A DNA stretch of 64,000 nt from Acidobacteriota bacterium (GCA_018268895.1 JAFDVP010000001.1:1612001-1676000); one strand, 5' to 3'. Shown: positions 1 through 9,762, counted from the stretch's first letter. Numbers and translations are program-made. Notes: generated by a model not told the origin, from the sequence alone.

Positions 1-2
1 GC

Positions 3-125
3 GAGGAAGAGAACGACCGGCGCGTCGTTCTCGATGGAGTCAAGCCAAATGAGCGCATCGTCACCGAAGGCGCATTCCATCTGAACAACCAGCGCAGACA
101 GAACGCCATTAAGGGAACAAAATAA
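3..125 (+). CDS. Membrane-fusion protein (HlyD/CusB type), C-terminal end only
   Basis: Only the last 40 codons lie in the window; the frame enters from the left edge and stops with TAA at 123-125. The tail reads like periplasmic adaptor proteins of RND pumps (VVLDGVKPNERIVTEGAF, then a charged end). The stop is followed directly by the ATG of the RND pump at 126, so the two are in one operon and probably translationally coupled. The adaptor would link the inner-membrane pump to an outer-membrane channel. The assignment rests on the short tail plus context. Confidence 0.75.
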   Translation, partial: EEENDRRVVLDGVKPNERIVTEGAFHLNNQRRQNAIKGTK

Positions 126-3100
126 ATGTTGCAGGCAATCATTGCTGGCGCCCTCCGGCAAAGGCTCATCCTTGTCGTTGTCGCTCTGGTCCTCGTGGGC
201 TTTGGAATCAACGCGGCACAACATCTCTCCGTCGACGCTTTCCCCGATGTCGCCAACGTCCAGGTGCAGATCGCAACCGAAGCTCCCGGAAAATCCCCTG
301 AAGAGGTCGAGCGCTTCGTAACCATCCCCATTGAGATCGCTATGACTGGGCTACCCGGCATGACCGACATGCGCTCTCTCAACAAGCCGGGCCTGTCGCT
401 CATAACCCTCGTCTTCACCGACGAGAGTGACCTGTTCCGTGAGCGGCAGATGGTATCGGAGCGGCTGGCCGAGGTCCGCAGCCGCATGCCCGAAGGCGTT
501 ACGCCTGTCCTCGGCCCCATCACGAACGCACTCGGAGAGGTCTATCAGTACACGCTCGAGATGCCGGGAGAAGCCGACTCAAAACGTCCGCTAACGCACG
601 ACGAGCTCATCGCGCGTCGCACCCTTCAGGACTGGGTCGTGCGCCCGCTCCTGCGCTCCGTTCCCGGTGTCGCAGAGATCAATTCGACCGGAGGCTTCGT
701 CAAACAGTATGAAACCCTCGTCGATCCGCAGAAGCTGCACTACTACGATCTTTCTATCGACGACGTCTTATCTGCGCTTTCCCGAAACAACGCCAACGCA
801 GGCGGCGGCGTACTGCCGCAACACGCCGAGCAATACCTCATCCGCAGCGTAGGCCTCGTACACGATCTCGACGACATCCGAAACATCGTCCTCAAAGAGA
901 CGAAGGCCACGCCCGTATATATACGCGATGTCGCCGAGGTTCGCATCGGCACAGAAGTCCGCTACGGCGCGATGATCAAAAACGGCTACACCGAGGCGGT
1001 CGGAGGAGTCGTCCTCATGACCAGCGGAGGAAACGCAAAAGAGATCGTGAGCCGCGTCAAAGAACGCGTCGCCGACATCAACCGCCGGCATATGATTCCA
1101 GGCGGCCTTCAAATCGTCTCTTACTATGATCGTTCGCAGCTCGTTGACGCAGCAATCCACACCGTGACGGAGGTGCTTGCCGAAGGCATTGTCTTTGTCG
1201 TGGTCGTTCTCTTTCTCTTTCTGGGAGACCTTCGCTCCAGCCTCATCGTCAGCGCAAATCTTGTGCTGACACCGCTGCTCACATTTCTGGTGATGAATCA
1301 CATCGGGCTTTCAGCAAATCTGATGTCGCTCGGCGGTCTCGCTATCGCCATCGGCCTGATGGTGGACGGTTCCGTTGTCGTCGTCGAGAACGTCTTCGCA
1401 CGGCTCAGCCACGCTCGGCACTCGACTCACTCCGGAGAAACCTCCCTCAGCAAGCTCGACCTTGTCCTCTCGGCAGTGCAGGAAGTCGCGACTCCAACAT
1501 TATTTGGCGTCACAATCATCATCCTGGTCTTCCTTCCTCTGATGACGCTTGAAGGCATGGAAGGCAAGATGTTTTCGCCACTCGCCTACACCATTGCCAT
1601 CGCACTGGCCATATCGCTCGTGCTCTCCCTCACCTTATCGCCTGTCCTCTCTTCCTATCTCCTCAAGGGAGGATCGGAAGACGACACCTGGCTCGTAAGA
1701 CTTCTCCGCAAGCCCTACACCCGTCTTCTGCAATGGGCTCTCGGCCATCGCAAAGCTACCGTCCTTGCAGTCGTTGTCATCTTCTTCGCCTCGATCTCTC
1801 TGTTCCCCTTCCTCGGCACTTCCTTCATCCCCGAGATGCAGGAAGGCACGCTCTCGCCAAATGCGGACCGCGTCCCCAACATCTCGCTCGATGAGTCGCT
1901 GAAGATGGAGAAAGAGATGCAGCGGCTCATGCTCAAGGTTGACGGAGTCAAGAGCGTCGTCTCTCGCGTTGGTCGCGGCGAATCGCCTGCCGATCCCGCT
2001 GGCCCCAACGAGGCCGACGTCCTCGCCTCGCTAACTCCCTTTGACGAGCGTCCGCGCGGCCTCACTCAGGACAAGATCGCCGAACAGATCCGCGACCGGC
2101 TCGCAGCCCTCCCCGGAATCAATCTCGTCATGTCCCAACCCATCAGCGACCGCGTCGATGAGATGGTGTCCGGCGTCCGCGCCGACGTGGCTGTCATGCT
2201 GTATGGAGACGATCTTAACCTACTCGTGCAAAAGGCCAACGAAATTGCCAAAGTCGCAACCGGAATACAAGGCACGCAGGACACGCGCGTCGACCGTGTC
2301 GGGGGCCAGCAATACCTCACCATCGACATCGACCGCAGCGCCATCGCCCGCTACGGACTGAATGCGGCCGACGTCAACGATGTCATCGAAGCTGCAATCG
2401 CAGGCAAATCGGCAACTGATATCTACGAAGGCGAACGCAGGTTCGCCGGCGTCGTCCGTCTCCCTCAAAATCTGCGCGACAGCGTTGAAGATATACGCGA
2501 GCTGCTTATCAATTCGCCAGCAGGACCGCGCGTCCCCCTAAAGAACCTCGCAAAAGTGCAGGTCCTAGAAGGCCCCGCGCTGATTAACCGCAACATGGGC
2601 AAGCGCCGTATCGTAGTCGGCGTCAACGTTCAGGACCGCGATCTCGGCGGCTACGTCAAAGAGTTACAGGATAAAGTTGATCGCGACGTCCACCTGCCTG
2701 CGGGCTACTACATCGAGTGGGGAGGACAATTTCACAACATGGAACGTGCGCTTCATCATCTGGCGATTATCGTTCCCATCACCATCGCGGCAATCTTCTT
2801 CCTTCTATTCATCCTGTTTCAGTCTGTCCGCTTCGCCGCGCTCATCATCACCGTCTTGCCTCTGGCCTCGATTGGAGGCATCCTCGGCCTGTTTCTCTCA
2901 GGCGAATACCTCTCCGTACCAGCTTCCGTCGGCTTCATCGCACTATGGGGAATAGCCGTCCTTAACGGAGTTGTACTCGTCTCCTACATCCGCAAACTCC
3001 GGCTCGAAGGCATGTCTCAAAGCGAAGCAGTCATCGAAGGTACACGACTGCGCTTTCGCCCAGTCATGATGACCGCTACAGTGGCGGCTCTCGGACTCGT

Positions 3101-3275
3101 TCCCTTCCTCTTCGCCACAGGACCAGGCTCCGAAGTGCAGCGTCCGCTCGCCATCGTCGTCATCGGTGGACTGGTCAGCTCAACCGCGTTGACGCTGCTG
3201 TTGTTGCCGGCGGTCTATGCCTTCTTTGAAGGCAAGACCAATCCACGACTCGAGTCTGAGGGACAAACAATCTAA
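126..3275 (+). CDS. Heavy-metal efflux RND transporter, CusA/CzcA family
   Basis: 1049 aa, the usual length for an inner-membrane RND pump. The start has one TM helix (LILVVVALVLVGFGINAA), then the porter motif VQVQIATEAPGKSPEEVERFVTIPIE typical of heavy-metal RNDs, a large periplasmic loop, a TM block at about 340-530 with IAIGLMVDGSVVVVENV, a second periplasmic loop and a final TM block (about 860-1035). It should export metal ions by proton antiport together with the adaptor encoded just upstream (ATG abuts its stop). The substrate (Cu/Ag versus Co/Zn/Cd) cannot be settled by eye. The gene is convergent with the MFS gene at 3289. Confidence 0.93.
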   Translation: MLQAIIAGALRQRLILVVVALVLVGFGINAAQHLSVDAFPDVANVQVQIATEAPGKSPEEVERFVTIPIEIAMTGLPGMTDMRSLNKPGLSLITLVFTDESDLFRERQMVSERLAEVRSRMPEGVTPVLGPITNALGEVYQYTLEMPGEADSKRPLTHDELIARRTLQDWVVRPLLRSVPGVAEINSTGGFVKQYETLVDPQKLHYYDLSIDDVLSALSRNNANAGGGVLPQHAEQYLIRSVGLVHDLDDIRNIVLKETKATPVYIRDVAEVRIGTEVRYGAMIKNGYTEAVGGVVLMTSGGNAKEIVSRVKERVADINRRHMIPGGLQIVSYYDRSQLVDAAIHTVTEVLAEGIVFVVVVLFLFLGDLRSSLIVSANLVLTPLLTFLVMNHIGLSANLMSLGGLAIAIGLMVDGSVVVVENVFARLSHARHSTHSGETSLSKLDLVLSAVQEVATPTLFGVTIIILVFLPLMTLEGMEGKMFSPLAYTIAIALAISLVLSLTLSPVLSSYLLKGGSEDDTWLVRLLRKPYTRLLQWALGHRKATVLAVVVIFFASISLFPFLGTSFIPEMQEGTLSPNADRVPNISLDESLKMEKEMQRLMLKVDGVKSVVSRVGRGESPADPAGPNEADVLASLTPFDERPRGLTQDKIAEQIRDRLAALPGINLVMSQPISDRVDEMVSGVRADVAVMLYGDDLNLLVQKANEIAKVATGIQGTQDTRVDRVGGQQYLTIDIDRSAIARYGLNAADVNDVIEAAIAGKSATDIYEGERRFAGVVRLPQNLRDSVEDIRELLINSPAGPRVPLKNLAKVQVLEGPALINRNMGKRRIVVGVNVQDRDLGGYVKELQDKVDRDVHLPAGYYIEWGGQFHNMERALHHLAIIVPITIAAIFFLLFILFQSVRFAALIITVLPLASIGGILGLFLSGEYLSVPASVGFIALWGIAVLNGVVLVSYIRKLRLEGMSQSEAVIEGTRLRFRPVMMTATVAALGLVPFLFATGPGSEVQRPLAIVVIGGLVSSTALTLLLLPAVYAFFEGKTNPRLESEGQTI

Positions 3276-3288
3276 TAGCTGGAAGTCG

Positions 3289-4530
3289 CTACGAAGATAC
3301 CCCTTCAGCAGCCGCATCTCTGGACGATCCAAGATGCGTCTCATCGCCTACCTTCTCTCGTGGGAAGGTAGGCAGAAACAGGACAAGCACCACCGCTGAC
3401 GCCGCCGCTGAAAATATCCAGATCGAGCGCCAGTCAAAACCAGCGCCAACAGCGTAGTGCTGCACCACAGCACCTGACAGCCATGCCCCCACAAACATTC
3501 CAAGGCCGTACGTGATGAAGTAGATCATTCCCTGAGCCGCCGCTCGCAGATCAACCGACGCCTTGTGATCGATATAGATCTGTCCCGTCACAAAGAAGAA
3601 GTCATAGCAGATTCCATGCACTACAATGCCGAGCCACAGCATCCACATCCGGCTGTCCGCATTTCCATACGCAAACAGAACGTAGCGCAATACCCACGCA
3701 AGCATTCCGCTCGCCAGCATGTACTTCACCCCGAGCCTGCGGAAGAACCATGGGATCAGCAGCATGCAAAGCGTCTCCGATATCTGGCCGCCAGTCATCT
3801 TGCCGGCTGCGTTCCTCACTCCCACCTGGTTCATGAACAGGTTCGTAAACGCGTAATAGAACTGCAACGGGATACAGATCAAAAACGATGCAATGGCGAA
3901 TACGGCCATCGACCGCTCGCGCAGCAACAGGATCGCTTCCTTCGGAAACAGTCCTCCCTTCGCCGCGCCCTCCGTTTTGGCAAGCGGAGGCGTATGAGGA
4001 AGCGTCAGGCAATAGAGTCCCATCAGCAACGATATCCCTGCCGCTATCTGTAGCGGCTGCGCCGACGCCTCCAACCCCAGCTTACCCACAAGCATTCCCG
4101 CAACAATCCACCCCAACGTCCCCAGCACGCGGACCGCACCAAACTCCGCCTTCGGATCGCTCATCTGCCGGAACGAGATCGAATTGGCCAACGCCAGCGT
4201 CGGCATAAAACACAGGCAATAGAGCAGCAGCGCCACATAGACCATCGCAAAGCTCGTCTGCCGCGAAGTAAGCATCAGCAGTCCAGATCCCACGATATGC
4301 AGCACGGCCAGCACCTTCTCCGTTGCAAAGAACTTGTCCGCCACCAACCCGACCAGGAACGGGGCCACTATAGCGCCAACCGCGGTCGTGCCAGCCACCA
4401 TGCCAACTTCCTGTCCTGAGAAGTGAAGCGACGTCGACAGCCACGTTCCAATCGTGACGTACCACGCCCCCCAGATGAAGTACTCAAAAAACATCATGGC
4501 GCTGAGCCGGACTTTGATCGATGCGGTCAT
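3289..4530 (-). CDS. MFS permease, nucleoside:H+ symporter (NupG/YegT) family
   Basis: 413 aa with 12 predicted TM helices. The N-terminus (KVRLSAMMFFEYFIWGAWYV) and the motif AVRVLGTLGWIVAGM are typical of the nucleoside:H+ symporter family (NupG, XapB, YegT). It sits in the inner membrane; nucleoside import is the family role and the true substrate is unknown. An in-frame ATG exists at 4539, but AGGA is only 1 nt before it and 10 nt before the ATG at 4530, so 4530 is preferred. It converges on the RND gene with 13 bp between stops. No nucleoside-catabolic gene is adjacent. Confidence 0.85.
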   Translation of the reverse strand: MTASIKVRLSAMMFFEYFIWGAWYVTIGTWLSTSLHFSGQEVGMVAGTTAVGAIVAPFLVGLVADKFFATEKVLAVLHIVGSGLLMLTSRQTSFAMVYVALLLYCLCFMPTLALANSISFRQMSDPKAEFGAVRVLGTLGWIVAGMLVGKLGLEASAQPLQIAAGISLLMGLYCLTLPHTPPLAKTEGAAKGGLFPKEAILLLRERSMAVFAIASFLICIPLQFYYAFTNLFMNQVGVRNAAGKMTGGQISETLCMLLIPWFFRRLGVKYMLASGMLAWVLRYVLFAYGNADSRMWMLWLGIVVHGICYDFFFVTGQIYIDHKASVDLRAAAQGMIYFITYGLGMFVGAWLSGAVVQHYAVGAGFDWRSIWIFSAAASAVVLVLFLPTFPREKVGDETHLGSSRDAAAEGVSS

Positions 4531-4724
4531 TAAAATCATTTCCTGTCGCTACGGAAGATAGCGTCGAATTAATTTGCTCATCTGGCGGAATCTATCCCGC
4601 GCAACAATAACAATACATGAGCCACACATCGGGCGCGTACCGGGCCTGATCGTATGGCTCCATTGGGGGATTGCTAAATTTGTAATGAGGATTACTCTTG
4701 AAGATCAGGGAAAGGTCTCACTCC

Positions 4725-4997
4725 ATGTCTTCCATCCTCGACGCTCACGACACAGGCATAAGAAGCGTAGCCGTTAGTCTGATCCTCGATCGGGCAAACC
4801 TTCTCATCCTGCGTCAGACCACGGAAGGGTTCGAGCTTCGCGATGTGTCAGGAGCCAACGTGATCCACTGCGAAGACTGGCCCCGCGTCGAGCGTGTCCT
4901 TCTGCGTCTCAACATTCCCTTCCATAAAATCGATGAGATCTCCGGTCTGATCCAACCCGGAATTGAGATCAGCCTTCACCGCGCAGTCGGAAGATAA
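4725..4997 (+). CDS. Small hypothetical protein
   Basis: About 90 aa, soluble, no signal peptide or TM segment. I do not recognise a family. The start MSSILDAHD is chosen because AAAGG lies 10 nt upstream; an earlier in-frame ATG at 4698 would add nine residues. It is divergent from the MFS gene and is the last chromosomal gene before the attachment repeat at 5060. Coding is plausible from the even composition and the absence of a competing frame; function unknown. Confidence 0.5.
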   Translation: MSSILDAHDTGIRSVAVSLILDRANLLILRQTTEGFELRDVSGANVIHCEDWPRVERVLLRLNIPFHKIDEISGLIQPGIEISLHRAVGR

Positions 4998-5059
4998 GCA
5001 CTGCGCCAGCCGCGAGCAGAGCCATCACCACTCCAATCCGCTTTATCCAATGCTACGGA

Positions 5060-5114
5060 TTGATTCATTTGGTGGAGCTGATCAGGATCGAACTGACGAC
5101 CTCCTCGTTGCGAA
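5060..5114. repeat. attL of element 1: tRNA-Ala 3'-end core, copy 1
   Basis: 55 bp matching 19424-19478 and 38217-38271 with one mismatch (C at 5066, T in the other two). The core is the 3' half of tRNA-Ala(CGC), from the anticodon loop to the CCA end, plus 11 bp downstream. The 5' half of the tRNA is absent, so this is an attachment remnant and not a gene. The unique C suggests that this copy carries the original host sequence downstream of the tRNA. Confidence 0.9.
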
Positions 5115-5194
5115 AATGCTATGGCACGCATTTTCAATTACTTATACAAGCAAAAAGCAGTGATTTTAAGCGTATGACAGCCCTTAGCAATCCG

Positions 5195-5220
5195 TATTGG
5201 CCCCAGATTGGACCCAAATC
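5195..5220. repeat. Element 1 left arm-type repeats
   Basis: Two tandem TTGG(A/C)CCCA units in a block that aligns with the block at 19355-19380 at the other end of element 1 (shared core CCCAGATTGG). It lies 81 bp from the attachment core. In element 2 the corresponding left block starts 78 bp from its core but has a different motif. Interpreted as integrase arm-binding sites. Confidence 0.6.
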
Positions 5221-5302
5221 GCAGAATCTTTTATCAATCAAAATACAGTATGGCCGACAAACCCTATGCGAATGTTCGGTAGTGTCCCCGTTGAATGAGG
5301 CA

Positions 5303-5827
5303 CTACCCTTCATCGGCGTGAACGCGCTCGACTATGGCCGGATACTCGCCGTATTCGAGAAAACTCGGGCGATGGTGGTCGCGAACGAATTTGATAAAGG
5401 CGGGAGCATTTGTCTTCCAGTCTGTCGGAAAGCCCTCCAGATTCTCGAACACCGTATTCAGGCCCGATGAGGCGAAAATACCTACTGCATCTTCGGTATA
5501 TTTATCGAAATCCGTGTCAAAAATACCCATGTACTGGAAATAGGTCTCGCCGTTGATCTCGAAGAGATTCCAACGCAAGTAATGCAGTTTGAGCACAGCG
5601 AGAAGATCGGGTTTTTGAGCTACGCCTTTCTCGATGTTCCGCGCATATTCGTAGAAGACAGGCTCGCGGCCAGGGATGATTTTGGCAATGATGGAGAAGC
5701 CATAACAGGACGGTGATTTTGGGAAAATGGGGCCATAGCGCCCTTGCTCGGCATTTGCGAGATTCTCCTTGGTTATCGCCTTGGCGGAAGGTTTCGACCA
5801 ATCTTCGCTGTTCGCATCGTTCGACAT
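5303..5827 (-). CDS. Hypothetical protein
   Basis: 174 aa, soluble. The start MSNDANSEDW (5827) is preceded by GAGAGGATC; the in-frame ATG 42 bp upstream has no better signal. The sequence has a phenylalanine- and tyrosine-rich middle (LKLHYLRWNLFEINGETYFQY) and ends in a charged tail. I cannot name the family. It is the first gene inside element 1, reading toward the attachment site, a usual place for accessory cargo. Confidence 0.6.
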   Translation of the reverse strand: MSNDANSEDWSKPSAKAITKENLANAEQGRYGPIFPKSPSCYGFSIIAKIIPGREPVFYEYARNIEKGVAQKPDLLAVLKLHYLRWNLFEINGETYFQYMGIFDTDFDKYTEDAVGIFASSGLNTVFENLEGFPTDWKTNAPAFIKFVRDHHRPSFLEYGEYPAIVERVHADEG

Positions 5828-5907
5828 GATCCTCTCCCTTTCTTTGTGGCGCGAGATGAAGTAATTCATGAACTCCTATATTGTCTTCCGGCAGTTGACA
5901 ACTGCGA

Positions 5908-6336
5908 TCATTCCGGGTTAGCCAGACTTTTACTTCCTTTCAAATACCACACAATGCGATACACAGGCCCACGGACCACCGCATAAGGCAAGATCGCCAG
6001 GCAGCAGGCAGTAAACAGAAGTTCAAGAATGTAGATGGAATGATGCGTGATCAATTGATAGACGACATCCAACAAAACACTCATGATGAAGACATTTCGT
6101 AGATGCTTCCAGCTACTTCTCAGCGCTTCATGACGCCTTTCCGGGTGCCAGACGATGGATGTCAGCAATGGATGACGCCCTTCCCTGACATCGCTGATAC
6201 CTGCGCGAATCGCCAGCAATATCGCCATGGCCGGTTGAAGATAGAATCGCAGACTCAACCGACCCTCGGGGCGTGCGAGGAAGTTGGTCCAGCCGCGTGC
6301 GACCATGCGAACGATTGTGTGAATAAATGCTTCCAT
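5908..6336 (-). CDS. Hypothetical membrane protein
   Basis: 142 aa with hydrophobic stretches near FYLQPAMAILLAIRAGI, FIMSVLLDVVYQLI and ILELLFTACCLAILPYAVV, so three TM helices are likely. The start MEAFIHTIVRMVARGW is chosen over an upstream ATG (6405) because the extra N-terminal residues are serine-rich and unlike a membrane protein start; no clear SD is visible. No family recognised. It lies 80 bp upstream of the 5303-5827 gene on the same strand. Confidence 0.6.
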   Translation of the reverse strand: MEAFIHTIVRMVARGWTNFLARPEGRLSLRFYLQPAMAILLAIRAGISDVREGRHPLLTSIVWHPERRHEALRSSWKHLRNVFIMSVLLDVVYQLITHHSIYILELLFTACCLAILPYAVVRGPVYRIVWYLKGSKSLANPE

Positions 6337-6554
6337 GCAACGCGAAATAGTAGCACCGCCTGCTGGAACTGTCGATGATGACGCTTTTGAGCCAAGCCTG
6401 CCCAATTACCGCCTATGTGCGCATGTAACGACTATGCAGCCAGTATCGTCCACATCCGCAGATTTTGAACGGAGGTTGGAGCCGGAAGGCCCACTTTCTG
6501 ATAAGCAATAGATCATGTCATTACAAATTGATCCGTGGAAAGAGTTTCGTTCCC

Positions 6555-6959
6555 TCATACTTCAACCTGCTTCGAAATATCCCATAGATGGCGTGGAGCA
6601 GCTTCCTCGCAACAGCAAGGAGTGCCTGTAGACGGGCTTTGTTTCGAGCCAGGAGTTTTTCGAAAAGGCCTTTGCGTAGGGATCGCAAGGGGATGCAACC
6701 AGGGCCGGCATATATAGGCTCTTCTCAAGTGACGATTTCCTGTGCGACTGATGCGAGACGCCTTCCTCACTGAGCTTCGTGAGATTTCATGGGCAGGATC
6801 AAGCCCGCTATGTGCGACCCATTCTCTTACAGTGAGGTCTGACGGCAGGGTAGACAGTTCTGCAAGCAATTGCATAGCACTTACCTGTGCAATGCCTGGA
6901 ATGCTGACCAACAGCTCATATCGCTTGCGAAGCAAGTCATCCTCCAGAACAAGCGTCAT
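6555..6959 (-). pseudogene. IS110-family transposase fragment, frameshifted
   Basis: The first 90 residues carry the C-terminal Transposase_20 region of IS110/IS1111 enzymes (VSIPGIAQVSAMQLLAEL, REWVAHSGLDP, then a GNRHLRRA box). The N-terminal DEDD catalytic half is missing. After LRRA the family sequence continues in other frames: SLYMPALVA is one frame over, and FFEKLLARNKARLQALLAV and KLLHAIYGIF are in the third frame, so at least two frameshifts are present. It is a dead remnant inside element 1. I saw no terminal repeats. Confidence 0.75.
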
Positions 6960-7153
6960 CGCTTCGCAAGGTAAGGGCTCGGGTCCGGAGGATTTATCGC
7001 TTCCTTACACATACTTCCTGTGCCTGACTGATTGGAAGCTCCCCATCGCGCCCCTTCAATCGGCGACGGGATAGGAACCAGTCTTCTTAACCGCACCAGG
7101 TTATAAGCCGCCGCGAAGGTGAAGACAATCCCACTCGGAATAATCCGCGATGT

Positions 7154-7921
7154 TCAATCTGCGCGCTCCGGCTTATTTTCATAAACCCAGCGATAGTAAT
7201 CCACCAGCTTCAACTCCGAGGCTGCATCCTCGTCAAGGAATACGGTCGTGTTGGGATGCATTTGCAATGCGCTGGCAGGGTTCATCGCTCTCACCGCTCC
7301 CTCGACTGCGTCTGCCACCGCGTGCGCCTTACCCTTGCCAAAGGCCAGCAGCACACATTGCCGCGCATCCAGAATCGTTCCAATACCCATTGTGATGCAA
7401 TGATGCGGCACCTCGTCTTCACCCCCGAAAAAGCGAGCATTGTCCCGACGCGTCTGCTGCGTCAGCGTCTTGATTCGTGTCCGCGAAGCCAACGAAGACG
7501 TAGGTTCATTGAAGCCAATGTGACCGTCTGTGCCGATCCCGAGAAGCTGAATGTCGATGCCGCCAACCTCGACGATATTTGTTTCGTAATCCGCGCAGAA
7601 CTTCGGGATGTCCTCTGCCAGCCCATCGGGTATATGAACGTTTCCCTTGTCGATCGTCACATACTGGAATAAGTTCTCCTGCATGAATCGGTGGTAAGAC
7701 TGTGAATGTTCAGGTGGAAGGCCAACATACTCATCGAGGTTGAACGTCGTGACCTTGCTCCAATCAAGGTTTAGCGCAATCAATTCTCGATAAAGGGCAA
7801 GAGGCGTACTACCGGTTGCCAGCCCAAGTACACAAGCAGGTTTCTGCCGGATCGCTTTGGCAAACAAGCGCGCCGCCAAGGTAGTTGCAGCCGCTGCGGT
7901 AGGCTGAATAACAATTTCCAT
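7154..7921 (-). CDS. nagB: Glucosamine-6-phosphate deaminase
   Basis: 255 aa, normal length for NagB. It converts glucosamine-6-phosphate to fructose-6-phosphate and ammonia in the cytoplasm. Visible motifs: LGLATGSTPLALYREL near the N-terminus, TTFNLDEYVGLPPEHSQSYH (active-site Asp and substrate loop), GIGTDGHIGFNEP, and TMGIGTILDARQCVL. The start MEIVIQPTAAAAT at 7921 is preceded by AGGA 12 nt upstream; an in-frame ATG 69 bp upstream adds sequence not expected in NagB. It lies 200 bp downstream of the NanE-ROK gene on the same strand and supplies the last step of that pathway. No nagA deacetylase gene is present in the window. Confidence 0.93.
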   Translation of the reverse strand: MEIVIQPTAAAATTLAARLFAKAIRQKPACVLGLATGSTPLALYRELIALNLDWSKVTTFNLDEYVGLPPEHSQSYHRFMQENLFQYVTIDKGNVHIPDGLAEDIPKFCADYETNIVEVGGIDIQLLGIGTDGHIGFNEPTSSLASRTRIKTLTQQTRRDNARFFGGEDEVPHHCITMGIGTILDARQCVLLAFGKGKAHAVADAVEGAVRAMNPASALQMHPNTTVFLDEDAASELKLVDYYRWVYENKPERAD

Positions 7922-8121
7922 TGGTGAATTCTTTCCTAATCGTTTGCTCAGCGTGTCTTTCACGTCTACTGAGAAGCGTCGCGCATACATGATCTGCGTT
8001 TTGCCGATGCACTAAGACATGAGCAATACAGTTTGAGTTTCATACAGCTATTCAATCAGAGATTGAAATACTCCTTAACGAATCGAACGCACCCTCATCT
8101 GGTACGTTCTCACCAAATCCC

Positions 8122-9762
8122 CTAATATTTATTCGCCTCGAAGACGAGGGTTGCTGCTCCCTGAATGCCAGCATTTTTTCCAGCACTCGCTGCGCGTACC
8201 TGGGGGCACCGTTTCTCTCCGAAGTGCAAACTCTGATGGACCTGCGATTCAACGTCTGCGATGAACTGCGGGTAGCTTTCAATGAGCCCACCCGAGAGAA
8301 GAACAACTTGTGGGTCGAGAATGTTGAATAGGTTTGCGATTGCGTCCGACAGATACAGAGACAACACCTTGTAGGCTTCCTGGGCTGCTTCATCACCGCG
8401 ACACGCGAGTTGATTGATTTTCAATGCCATTGCGGCGTCATCGATGTCATCTTCCGGTATAAAACCGCTGAGTCTGCTGTACTCCCTGATAAGACCTGCC
8501 GTGGAAACATAAGCTTCAAGGCAACCAGCCCGCCCACAATTGCACGGGCGACCGTTGGCTTGGATAACACTATGACCGAGAGTGCCTGCAAAGCCATGCT
8601 GACCAAGCAAGAGCTTGCCGTTTGAGACAATGCCGCCGCCGATGCCGGTTCCAATCGTGATGGCGACGAAGTCCCTTAGGCCATCTCCAAAACCGAAGTG
8701 TTGCTCTGAGAGGACGGCGGCGTGTGCATCGTTAATAACGAAGCATGGAAGATGAAAGCAATCCTCCGCAAATGTTCGCAAAGGAAAACCCGTCCACCCA
8801 GGAAGATTTTCCGTTGCTGCAAAGATGCTTCCGTCGCGATGATCTACCGCGCCTGCCGTGGCGATGCCAATACCCTCAATCGGAAGCTCCGATGCCTTTG
8901 CATTCGCCAATGACTGTGAGATTGCAACCTTGAGGTTGGCCGCAATTCCTTCCCGTCCGAGAGACGCATCAGTGGCCAGCCGTATCGGTGACAATATCGA
9001 GCCATCCTCTGAGACGACCGCTGCCTTGATTGTTGTCCCGCCGATGTCGACCCCGATCGCATATCGCGCGGAGCCCTCCTTCTTTGCCGCGCTCACAGCC
9101 TTGATAAATTCACGCGTAATTGTGCCGGGACGTGTAATCGCGCTCCCAACCACTACGCTCCAGGCGCCTTCTTCGATGGCGCGTCTTGCATCTTCCGGCG
9201 TATTGATTCTGCCCTCTGCAATTACCGGGCGTCCGGTTTTTGTCTGCAAGTCCCGTAGCAGCTTCCAGTCGAAGCCTGCGCTGTTCTTTGTGGCCTCGGT
9301 GTAGCCATTCAACGTAGGTCCGATGAGGTCGACCCCCGCCTCTGCCGCTGCGATGCCTTCCTCCAGCGTCGCAATATCGGCCATTACAAGCACGCCCAGT
9401 TCGCCGTGGATACGCTCGACCATCTGCCGCCAGGGTTCGCCAAATGGATGAACCCGGTCCGTGCAGTCCAAAGCAATAATGTCGGCCCCGGCCTGCGCAA
9501 GTGCAACTGCGTCTTGAAAGGTAGGAGTGATGCGAAGTGAGGTTCCCTGGTAACGCTTCTCGATCCCGATAATCGGGATCGATGTGTCTTCACGAACGGC
9601 ACCGATCAGAGAAGCACCATTCAACCGCAGTGCCTCTGCTCCGGCAGCGACGACGGCCTGTGAGATGCGGCGTAGCACGCCATCATCTTCCAGAGGATCA
9701 TCCGGCATGGCTTGACAGGACACGACAAGTTTGCGGTGGATCGTTTCCAGAATCTGTGGCAT
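8122..9762 (-). CDS. Fused N-acetylmannosamine-6-phosphate epimerase / ROK sugar kinase
   Basis: 546 aa, two enzymes in one chain. Residues 1-228 are a NanE TIM barrel: GIEKR (catalytic Lys about 69), IIALDCTDR, GPTLNGYT and the AEGRI loop with Glu about 183. Residues 232-546 are a ROK kinase: IGVDIGGTT (phosphate loop), GIATAGAVD, NDAHAA (catalytic Asp), ITIGTGIGGG and the zinc motif CNCGRAGC. By family knowledge the kinase would phosphorylate ManNAc and the epimerase would make GlcNAc-6-P, as in nanE-nanK fusions elsewhere. The start at 9762 gives a clean NanE N-terminus; an upstream in-frame ATG adds 29 unlikely residues. Divergent from the permease at 9874. The kinase substrate is inferred from the fusion. 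Confidence 0.9.
   Translation of the reverse strand: MPQILETIHRKLVVSCQAMPDDPLEDDGVLRRISQAVVAAGAEALRLNGASLIGAVREDTSIPIIGIEKRYQGTSLRITPTFQDAVALAQAGADIIALDCTDRVHPFGEPWRQMVERIHGELGVLVMADIATLEEGIAAAEAGVDLIGPTLNGYTEATKNSAGFDWKLLRDLQTKTGRPVIAEGRINTPEDARRAIEEGAWSVVVGSAITRPGTITREFIKAVSAAKKEGSARYAIGVDIGGTTIKAAVVSEDGSILSPIRLATDASLGREGIAANLKVAISQSLANAKASELPIEGIGIATAGAVDHRDGSIFAATENLPGWTGFPLRTFAEDCFHLPCFVINDAHAAVLSEQHFGFGDGLRDFVAITIGTGIGGGIVSNGKLLLGQHGFAGTLGHSVIQANGRPCNCGRAGCLEAYVSTAGLIREYSRLSGFIPEDDIDDAAMALKINQLACRGDEAAQEAYKVLSLYLSDAIANLFNILDPQVVLLSGGLIESYPQFIADVESQVHQSLHFGEKRCPQVRAASAGKNAGIQGAATLVFEANKY

Noticed and set aside
5060..5114. A second and third tRNA-Ala gene at 5060 and 19424
   Set aside because: Only the 3' half from the anticodon loop onward is present; the D-arm and acceptor 5' strand are missing, so these are attachment-site copies.
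5907..6336. Holin or phage lysis protein
   Set aside because: Three TM helices alone are not diagnostic; element 1 shows no other phage gene and the protein is longer and more basic than most holins.
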